A stretch of DNA of 64,000 nt from Liolophura sinensis. Taxonomy: Eukaryota; Mollusca; Polyplacophora; Chitonida; Chitonidae. The position numbers and the translations under genes were made by a program. Location: the NCBI RefSeq assembly GCF_032854445.1, contig NC_088295.1, forward strand, positions 30,808,470 to 30,872,469, written 5' to 3'. Below the pieces are notes generated by a model. It was given only the letters and a program-made list of their open reading frames with translations, searched no databases and was not told where the DNA came from. Shown one piece after another: positions 1 to 10,600 of the stretch (its first letter is position 1; every line of letters begins with the position of its first letter).

Positions 1-1380
1 AGTCATCGGTGGGCAAGTCTGAGTAAACAAACAGTTTTGTAATACATGCGTTCTTTGAGGCTGACGGCACGAAGAAAACGCATGAAAACAGATGGAAAGA
101 ATTAGTTTATTGATCCTGGGCTTGAATGTCGAAGTGTTCGGCTGCTATAGAATACATGAGCCTATATTTATCCCGTTGACTTCAAAAACTACAGGAGAAA
201 GGGTTTTAACAAACTCTAACCTCCCCCCACCAATCACAGTTTTCTACCAGGAAGGTATAAAGGATTTTGCTTAAATCAGTATTAGGAAGGAGAGTCAATG
301 CCACATCTTTAAAGCAATCTTATGTTTTGTGTGTGTTTGTTCACCTTTAACCTGGTCAGGTAATCGGTGGACCAAAAAGAAATGAAATTAATTAAGTGTT
401 TACAAATTCCAATGCCGGTTTTGAACTCGCACCTTTGTGTGGCCTAGTGATTAATACGCAAACCTCTGTAACTACTAGATGACGGCTCGCTCCAATCTAA
501 TTCATTAATCAAAATGATGGTCCTGGTATCGAACGAACTCTTCGCCATATTTAAAGCACAAAAATATGCTCAAGCTAAGTGGCAGGGCAGTAGCGGAATA
601 TTCCAACAGCGTTATTTATTCTGTGCCAGTCATATTGACGTATGGCGCAATACATTGCAATCGAGACGTGGTTACTTTTCACAGGGACTGTGCAATATCT
701 GTGCTCGGTTTGTAATTTGAGGCAAAAGCATATTCCAGACTGAACCGGTCAGGTAACAGACGACACATGGATGTTCTTCGCGAAAAAGATTTCAGAATCA
801 CATAGCTGTATTGAATTCTGAACCGACAGAACTCAGCTACCGAACATAGGTCCCATGAAATAAACCAGTCCAGCAAAGTTTTCGTTTATCTCGCAGTGTT
901 CCTACCTGTCCTACTGACAGCGTGATTTTAGATATCACTATCTATATTTTAAAAGTTGACCAGACATCGTCAGTATTTTAAACATGTCATTATCTTGCAC
1001 TGTTCCCCAGTCGTTGATGTTTGGAAAACACCTGGCTGTTAACGGGGTAATATTGGTTTAATGCCATTTATTTCATCGTACTGGGGACGATTATACAAAA
1101 GTGTATTCTCTAATACACGTCTAATTATATACTCACAATGTTAACAAAATCCAGCAAACTATACATTTGTACAGAGATCAAATGAAACAGCAGCACATAA
1201 GTTTATATTTACTGTTACACAATTGTTTTTGGGGCCAAGTTAAAAACTGAAGACTGGGCTAAAGAATAAATATGGTATCAAGTCTTAAGACAGTTTTGAA
1301 CAAGGGGTGCAGATTTGTAATTACGTGTTGGAAGAGCCATAGGCCTTAAAATTATGACTGGGGAAAAAACGTATGCTTAC
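1..1380. other. Left-edge stretch without recognised exon
   Basis: No FN3-like or otherwise recognisable coding segment was found here on either strand, although the FN3 gene on the minus strand ends its last visible exon with a donor at 1380 and should continue through or beyond this stretch. Short open frames (92-274, 514-720, 679-876) have no recognisable motif. A tRNA-like SINE relic lies at about 405-490. Confidence 0.6.
405..490 (-). repeat. tRNA-derived SINE head, relic
   Basis: Read on the minus strand the segment resembles a tRNA-type RNA polymerase III promoter: an A-box-like TCATCTAGTAGTTACAGAGG and, about 40 nt later, a B-box-like GTGCGAGTTCAAAACC. No body or tail was recognised, so this is probably an old fragment. 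Confidence 0.35.
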
Positions 1381-1638
1381 GGAATACATATCCATCTGGC
1401 TTGAGTGACAGAACCCCCAAGTGCTTTGACATCACACGAAGAGTATAAAGGGCTCCTGGGGTAACGTCGATGACTAGGCTTTGGTTCAAGGTCTCAGAGA
1501 CTGTGTAGTTCAGCAGACCATCCTCCCCCTCTAGCTCGATCACAAACTCACTGATGTTCCCACCCCCATGTTCCCAGTTAACGGATACCTTACCGTGATT
1601 CTGACTAGACACCTGAACTGACATGGGCTGAGAAGGGC
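1381..1638 (-). CDS. FN3 gene, last visible exon: FN3 domain
   Basis: 258 nt, phase 1-1, acceptor TTCCCTACAG, donor GTAAGCAT. Begins GPSQPMSVQVSS, core VSVNWEHGGGNISEFVIEL, then VTPGALYTLRVMSKHLG. The end (LKPDGYVF) departs from its siblings but the donor is good. The transcript must continue to the left. Confidence 0.8.
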
Positions 1639-4600
1639 CTGTAGGGAAAGATATAAAGGAATTCCAACAATTCGTCATCACCACGAATCTAGATTCGCCG
1701 ACGTAAGCCAGTGACCTTTGAAGTTAGTGACGAACTTCCCCACATAGCGCATGGATATGTACATGGATATGTACAACATTGCACAAATGGCCACACGAGA
1801 GTAGTAGACCGCTTAATGTCACCAAGACACCCCAAGTAGGGAGAGCAAGGGAATTATCATCACTACCTCTGGATAAATAATGCATTATGCAATATCTGCA
1901 AACATACATGTTATATGGTTCCATCAACCCATAGAGAATCGATCACCATCAGAAGCCACGGGCTCCTTCAGACCCCATGGAGGTCATCATGAACGCCATC
2001 ATGGACGCCATAATTACATGACAAGAATGCAATAATGTAAAACTTACCCAGCACAACCAGTTAGTGCAAAGCATTTATACAAGAAAATCGCCATAATAAT
2101 AAATTGACGGCCAAAAGAAACTTGACGACTCCGTGAGTTAAATTTAACGAGCCTTTTCAGCAAATTAATACGTGAAAAATACGATTGAAAAATCACGTGA
2201 CCCATGGGTGGCCGCAACTGCACATGTAATAAGTGTATAAAAATGTTACACACAGTGTGCTGGACTTGCACACTGACTAAAAACCACCAAAGTAATGCCT
2301 CGATTGACTCCAGAGCAACGCTAGAGGGTCCTGGGACACCACTGGTCATCATCTCCGGGAACCTAACAGCTCAACGTTACGTGGATGAAATTCTACTTGC
2401 TGTTGTCCTGCCATTCCTTCAACAGCAGCCACGTGGTGTCGTGTACCAGCATGACAACACCAGACACCATACAACTCGAGTTGTGCAGAACGACATCAAC
2501 GTCTTGTCGTGACCTGCACGTGCCCCAGATATGTCCCCCGTAGAACATATTATGGGTCGTCGAGTAAGACAATGGCCACACAAAGCAGCCAACCGACAGG
2601 AACTGGCGTTTGCTCTCCAAGATGAATGGCAACAAATCCCACGTCATCTCATTGAAGCAAGGGATGGCCACACGCGACCTTGAATGGTTTTGATATTGAC
2701 TGATTTAAAAAAATAATCAACTTTTTGTATACTCTGCCCATTGTTAACCAAGATGGAATGGCTATTTTTCTACCCCTGCTCTGATTGTTCACTTGTAAAA
2801 TGATTTGAGGGCTCCTTTGTCCGTTCTTACTCAAGACTTTCAATATCTAAAATCATTGGTCTTTTCAATATATTAAACTTCAGTCATCCTGTTTTTGGCT
2901 TTGTCAAAATAAATTGATTTGAACTCTTTGTAAAGTTTCTTTTGGCCGTTAGTTTATGTTGTGGTAGAATGCTCAAATAATAACACAAAACTCACGAGCT
3001 AAGAAGGTTATGACACCCCGACTTTGTTGAGAGATCATTCTTAATGGCCTCTACCCATACAGAGTAGTTAACTCCGGGACTGACAGAAAAGTCCCACCGT
3101 GTGGGATCCCTCCCAGTCCTCCGTGGTAAAGTTCTTTGTCTCTGTTCCCAGAGTGCTCTCAATCGTTACTTCGACTCTGTCCACCTTACCACCGCCGTGT
3201 TTCCAGCTGACCGACATGGTTGAGTAGGTAGGGCTGGAGGTTGTGACGGAGAGTGGGAGCGGAAGGGTCTGCGGACGAAGTTCGGTTAAATTCATTGTTG
3301 TTTTACGCTGTAGAATATTTAATTTATATGTATACAACGGTGGCAAGAATTATGGATGGAGGAACGCAGGCATAGCCTGGAGGAAGCACTCGACAATCCG
3401 AAAGTTGCTGAGGGACCTTCCTACGTGCGACCAAAGAAGAGAAAGCAGTGTGGGTTGGACTTGAACTCACAGTGACCGCATTGATGAGAGGATTTTAGGT
3501 CATTGTGCTGAGCTAGCACGATAACACCTCGGCCAACAAGTTAAATTGTTAGCGAGTGATTCTATTTAAGTGATGTAATCAATTTATTTTTTGATTGTTG
3601 CCTTTATTGTTCACATATTGGTAGCTGTTAATTTTGTGGGTGGAGGGAAATGGATTGCCCGGGGATAACCACATACCTTAAGCAACTTACTGACGAACTT
3701 TCCCACACGTAACGTATCGATAAGCGCACCATAATGGGGAAAGATAAATGGTCTTCAACGAAAGGTAGACTGTGCAAATGGCCACACAAGAGACGTCCAC
3801 CTCTCGTCACCAAAGGTCCCAAAAGCAGTGAGCACGGGGTAAATTTAAGTGGTTTAAAGAGACAATTATAAACAACTGTTCGTGGTAGTGACATTGCATT
3901 TTCCGTTTTACAATAGTAGCTCATCCTTGACAGCAGGTTTGACAGCAGACCTGGGGTTAAGTTTTGCGAAAGAATGACTGGGATATACCGGAAGTAAACT
4001 TGACAACATTGGAGGAATCGGACGGGACGTCAGCTGTTTCGGCTTTTACCCATATGGAGTATGTTTCACCCGGAGAGGTGGTTAGTGCCGTGGAAAATGG
4101 TGCTGTTTGGTCATTTGGCACTGTCACTGTAGAATCTTCTGCCCCAAAGTTCGAGAAAACGATGAATTTATCGGCACCGCCTTCGCCTGGTTGCCAACCG
4201 ACGAGAGCTTGCCCAGGCCTTCTGGTTACACTTACTGAGATCGGTACCGATGGCTCTGCAATTAAGGTTGGAATCATTCAAGGCCTTGATTATGTTATGG
4301 ATAAATCTACTGTGCTTTCAATTGACATCTTAATTTTAAACTACACGCCTTTGGCAGTTGCAGTTATCCATTAAAGTGTCAGAACATTTTATTTACTTAT
4401 TTTAAACAGACCATGAATAATGATTGCCTTCTACTCGTCTTTTTTGCCTACAACTTGAACTATAATTTCCAATAAAAACAGTCATACTTTGTGCCCGCCT
4501 GGACGGGGAGGCATTTAACACAACGAGCTCTTTACAAAACATTACGACGCAGGGGTTACAGAGGGTTGGTGATAGCGCATGGTGCTGGGAGTAGACGGGA

Positions 4601-7600
4601 GGGAGGGGATTGCTTATTTTTTTAAACCATTTCTGTATTGTAATGTTAGTGATCTGATATCATATTAAATTTTCTGAATTTCAGTGTGTGCTCTAAATTT
4701 TGCCATCACACGAAGGCAAGTGGCGGCAATCAAAAAAACATACTGGTAACAACTGTGACGATCTTCGACTTAGCAGACGGATTCTGACCATCCCGAGACA
4801 GAACCCAGATCCTGTACTCGTAGCCGGGCTCGGTGTCAATATGTACGCTCTGTCGTTGACTCAAGTCCGTTTCCGGGGTGTGGGAGATGTTGTTAGTTTG
4901 ACCACTGTACTGGTACACAACTAAGAAGTCCGTTACGTTACCTCCAGCATGGGACCATTCAACGGTGATTTTACCAGACGCAGAGTCAACACTTCCAGAT
5001 ACAGAGGTTGGTGTAGATGGTCCTGTTAAAATAAATGTTCACATCTGATCAAAAGTCTCCAATGTTATCATTCAGTATTGATTGAAATTTATTTTGTTTG
5101 ATTGGTGTTTTACGCCGTACTCAAGAATACTTCATTTGTATGACGGCGGTCAGCATTATGGTGGGAGGAAACCGGGCAGATCCCGGTGGAAACCGACGAC
5201 CATCCGTCGATTGCTGGAAGACCTCCTCAGGTACGGTACTGGTTTAACAGAAACAATAGAGAATGAAATAAGTCAATGTTATCCTTAAGTAATACATGCA
5301 TGTAGGTTAACGACGCCTTCCCAGAAGGTGATTGCAGTAACTGTAGAAACACTGACTTGCAAAAAAATTTAAGAATAATAATAATAAAAAAAACTCACGT
5401 CGTTGTGAGGTCTTGCATGGCTGGGTGAATAGTTAAATATTGTTTTCTTTGTCGTTTACATCTCACATACTCCACGTGCACTGACAAGTATATTTAGACT
5501 GAGGGATATTTGCTTACGACACATTAGCATATTCAAATATTCATCAACCTCCATGTACCAATCAGTGTACTTACAGTGTCCGTGTGCAGTCTACAGCTCC
5601 GCATCTTGATACAAATTTAAGAACTCGACTAATCTACACGTCATAAACTTACTGCTTTCTTCCTCGTCCAGCTGGGGGGTCGTCTGGGTAGTCTTTAATG
5701 GTTCTGAAAAAACAAAACCAATTGTTAATACACACAGACATAATTGAACAATGAAAATCGCGCTTAAGTTCAATTAAGTGAAAGCAAAATCAACATGGGC
5801 CAGTATATACACAACATAAGCTTTACGCAAGCATGTATAAACTGAACTTGGCAGCTCACCAATCATTTTAAGAAATGCTTATGGATTATGTTGTAAACAT
5901 TCTGAACCGTGGGCCAGTATTGGACGCCCAGTGCCAGTGGGATTATATTTCAATGTGTACAATTCTACTGCAATTCGCTCAGGACCGGAGAAACCCCCTG
6001 ACGTAAAGCCACAGCCAAATCAATCGTACCTGACACAACCAATCTGTCTTATAACTCTATGCCTAGATGTCTAGAATGTAGCTATCTACGCATCTTGATC
6101 CAGGACAAACTCAACGTCATCAAGCAAGATGGCCCAAAAAATAGCCCTGGAACTATTGTATCGGGGGAATATACTTGGAAGAAGTCCACTGGTAAGCTGC
6201 TTGTCTTCCCGCTCTGGTTATGAAACCTTAATATGTGCAACTGAACGATCATTCACATCAATTCCATTCAATAAGGTGAAGAAAATTTAAAAGACAAGGC
6301 AAGAAAAAACTTTAAACAAGAAAGAGGGAATACAAAAGAAGGACGGTCATGGTTGGCAGTGTTTAATATTGGCATCTGATCATTTTTTTTCTATATACTG
6401 ATAGATCCTGATCAGATACTTGAATGGTCATCCGACCATCGACATGAATGTCATGCTCAATAACCCGTCTTTGCCCAACGAGATCGCGTGTTCGAATCCA
6501 GCTCTCATCGTGTCGGTTGCGGCTCCAAATCAAGACGTTTGTGAACTCCCTGATCTAAATAAATATGTTTAACATAACTTACCTGCTGTGATGATAACAA
6601 TGGCATCAGATGGATCTGAGGGTACGTCGTAGGATACAGCCGTCACTGAATAGTTCTGACCAGGAATTACCGCTATGGTCTGATTTCCAATGTAAGTGGT
6701 ACTTACAGCTGGCTGTGCATACAATGTTGATGGCTTTACCTTGCCATTTTTATCTGTTAGTTCTATTTTGAAAGAATCGAATATTCCGTTGTCATGGGTC
6801 CATTGTACGTTTATCTTTCCCACGTCAATGTTCTCTACATTGGTCAGTTGTGGCACGGCTGGGCCTGAATGAAACAAATACATTTGATATTAAAAGTGTC
6901 AAAGCCCCCTTCAAAATTACCAAACCAATTGCCAGTGAAATATTCAACAACTAAAGGGAGAAAATAATTACATTTTACATTTCATTCATATTAATCCAAA
7001 CCTTTAAGATTCGTCATGGTGAAGTACATGTAATAAGAGATCATGCCATGCGAAAGCGCCTTCCATTGGAGGCGCGGAGATAGCGGCTGGAGAAATGGAA
7101 TTCATGAGTGATCATGGCTCAACGCCACCTGAGCAACATTTTAGCCATATCGTGACGATAGAGAAAAAATGACAGCCATTGACATAAGGCTGCCCTCCCC
7201 ACCAGTCAGGGTACTAGCCATAGATTATATAACATCCATGAAGTTAGCAAGTTACTCATGTAAAAGACTATAAGGCATGGGATGAAAACCCAGAGCAGCG
7301 GCACTTGATGGTTGGCAAATAGTAACACATAACCGCTGAAAACCGTCTTGTCAATTTGTCTAGTCCGGGTTTTATTCCGTTTTTACTGTTCATATTTCAA
7401 TTGAAATGACGCGATCTGCAGTACGCTGGGACGTCACTGATTACACTGACCCTGCAACCAGTGATGGCCAGTTCGACGAATAAAGCCAGATCTGATTCGT
7501 CCATGATCTGATCAAGGTCGAATCTATATATTGACAGACCATATACACGTACAATGAATCTATGTACTTACGGACAGACCATATACACGCACAATGTATC

Positions 7601-10600
7601 TATGTACTTACGGACAGACCATATACACGTGTAATGTATCTATGTACTTGCGGACAGACCATATACACGTGCAATGAATCCATGTATTGACAGGCCAAAT
7701 ACACGTACAATGTATCTATGTATTGGTAGACCATATCCATGTACAATGTACCTATGTACTGACAGACCATATACATGTACGATGTATCTATGTACTTACG
7801 GACAGACCATATACACGTGCAATGTATCTATGTACTCACGGACGGACCATATACACGTGCAATGTATCTATGTACTTGCGGACAGACCATATACACGTAC
7901 AATGTATCTATGTATTGGTAGACCATATCCATGTACAATGTACCTATGTACTGGCAGACCCCATACACGTACAATGTATCTATGCAGTTATGGACAAACC
8001 ATATACACGTACAATGTATCTAGGTATTTACCGACCATATACACGCACAATGTATATATGTATTGACAGACAATATACACGTACAATGTATCTATGTATT
8101 GACAGACCATATACACGTGCAATGTATCTATGTACTGACAGACCATATACACGTACAACGTATCTATGCAGTTATGGACAAACCATATATACGTACAATG
8201 TATCTATGTATTGACAGACCATATACACGTACAACGTATCTATGTATTGACAGACCATATACACGTGCAATGTATCTGTGTATTGACAGACCATATACAC
8301 GTACATTGAATCTATGTACTTACTGATAACAACCGTTGTTGTCTTTGATTTCTCGGAGAATGTGTCATTTACTTCTGACGCCACAGTCAGGGAATATTTA
8401 AATCCTGGCGATACATGAATGATGGTGCTTTGTTCCTCGGGTAGATTTGTTGGTGGGTAGTTTTCGACGAACTTGCCGTTGTTATAAATAACAAAGTTAG
8501 TGACTGGTCCACCACCATGAGTCCAGCTAAGTTCCAGCTTATTCAGGGTCTGGTTGGTAACTTGTACCGACGTAGGAGTTGAGGGACCTGGGGAAATAAC
8601 GCTTCTTGACATTAAACAAAAGATGTCTTACAACAGAACGAAGCATATTAGTTTATATTTGATAAACTTGGGTGAAAGAGAGTACTTCTGTTTTTGTTTC
8701 CGGGCAACAGTTTCAAAAAGATAGTGTGACACTGTGTATTTGAGATTAAAAGTTCCAGTCTGCAGTTTTTGATGCTCGTCTGCATTTTATCACGATCATC
8801 CTGTGTGTATTTGAGAAATGTTTGAAGCAGTGAATTCAAATCAGAGCTCCAGGTATTAGGTGTATTTATAAATTACTAAATGAAATGAAACATTTCTAAG
8901 ACTGATATTATCCATTTGGCCATTATTATACATAGTTCAAGGTTAGGGCTCACTTTCACAAAACTTCTTAAATAATATTTCTTGTCTTTTTGTTTTGTTT
9001 TGTTTTTTGTTTTTTTCGCTAATGACGTTGTCTAGGTCCTAGTACCATAAAGTGACTTGATTTGCTAGAAAATTTACGAAAGACTTACTCAGAAGGTTTT
9101 GTGAAAGAGATACCAAATATCGATTATTTCATTTAGTTTTACCCGTAAGATTGAAATACAGAAAGGAAGGTTCTGATCTGTGAAATATGAACTGTTCGGA
9201 ATGAGTCATACAGCTTTTAAGAACGAGTCTTTATGATGGAGTAGGGTAGTCTTTGATATGCAAAATGTTATCTGGAGCGAGAATAATAAAGAAGAATAAT
9301 TCACATTTTATTTTAATTGATTTTCACTTCTACCACTAAGTTATAAGTTCATAATATTTCAGCAAACTTTAATTTGAATGCGATAAACATTACCTTATAA
9401 TTTCTCACAATTATACGACTGTCATTCCCTATCGAAAATCGGCCTGAACACCTAAATCATGTGTCCCATTAAGTGAACGCCAAGCACCTTTAACCACTAG
9501 CCCACAACCCGCCCTTATGATCTTGGGAGATATACTTCGAAGACCACAGCACGACTTCTGACAATACATTGACTTACAGGCGACATATGTAATGGGGTTA
9601 AAGTCTGGTGAGTCCCATCCCTGGTATTGGTTGATGACGGATATGTTGTAAACATTTCCAGCGACCACATCGATGAAATGCTCCTGACGAGACGTGAGGT
9701 CATCGGGCGGATCGAGGAGCCCTGTCCCATTTACCACCACTTGGTCTGTCACTACCCGGATGTAAAACCCTGTGGTTTCCTCCCCACCGTGTGTCCACTG
9801 AACGAGAGCCTTGTCATATGATTTAGGGGTAACAATCACGTTGATTGGAGAATGAGGCACTGGAAAAAAGGGAACGCCGTAACACCGTAAGGCCGTACGA
9901 AATATTATGATCTTGAATAAATACGGATAGCCAGTAATAGATAGTAAGTATTTGGGCACCTGCACGCCACATACTATCAACATAGCGGGGTATTTGTTAC
10001 CACGAGGCATTCAGGTCTATGAAACCAACTTTGCCCGCAAGGAGTGCTTGTCAGTAGTGCCTGGAGGAGAAACTATGTACTCGTATATGTGCTTTGTTGG
10101 TTAAACGTTGTTAAAAATTCGCAGTAGCAGTCTGATCTTTCAGTGACTAATAGGCAAAGTTTTAAAACCTGATGAAACTATTTAAGAGAAGCGAAGGTGC
10201 TGTCAGATTTATGGTTGAATTAAAGAGGTACCGTAGCGTTAGGTTTAGCGTTTGCATCCATTGTCCAATTGATCGTCATGCTTGGTTAATTGGGCAATAA
10301 CAGTCGCGTGGGGTACAGGTATATTCTCGAATCCTGCAGGCGACGTCAAATGTGTCTGCTGAGTAGATTATCACCATTTGTTGTGTTGTGAACACCTATA
10401 GGCCGACATCGGTCTTCTGCAATGAATTGATTGGTCTTCGCAGGATAAATTCGTTACATGGTTACTCAATGATAGGATAGGCAAATATATGGTGTCAATA
10501 ATCTTATCACTGAGTAACCATGTAACTAATAATACCAACCGTCAACCATTCTTGATCAGTATGCATAACTGCAATACCAATTTCCAAACAACGTTCAACA

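Noticed and set aside
7674-8326. Overlapping open frames of 87-175 codons on the plus strand
   Set aside because: They translate the 36/40-bp minisatellite in an intron; unit length divisible by three keeps frames open.
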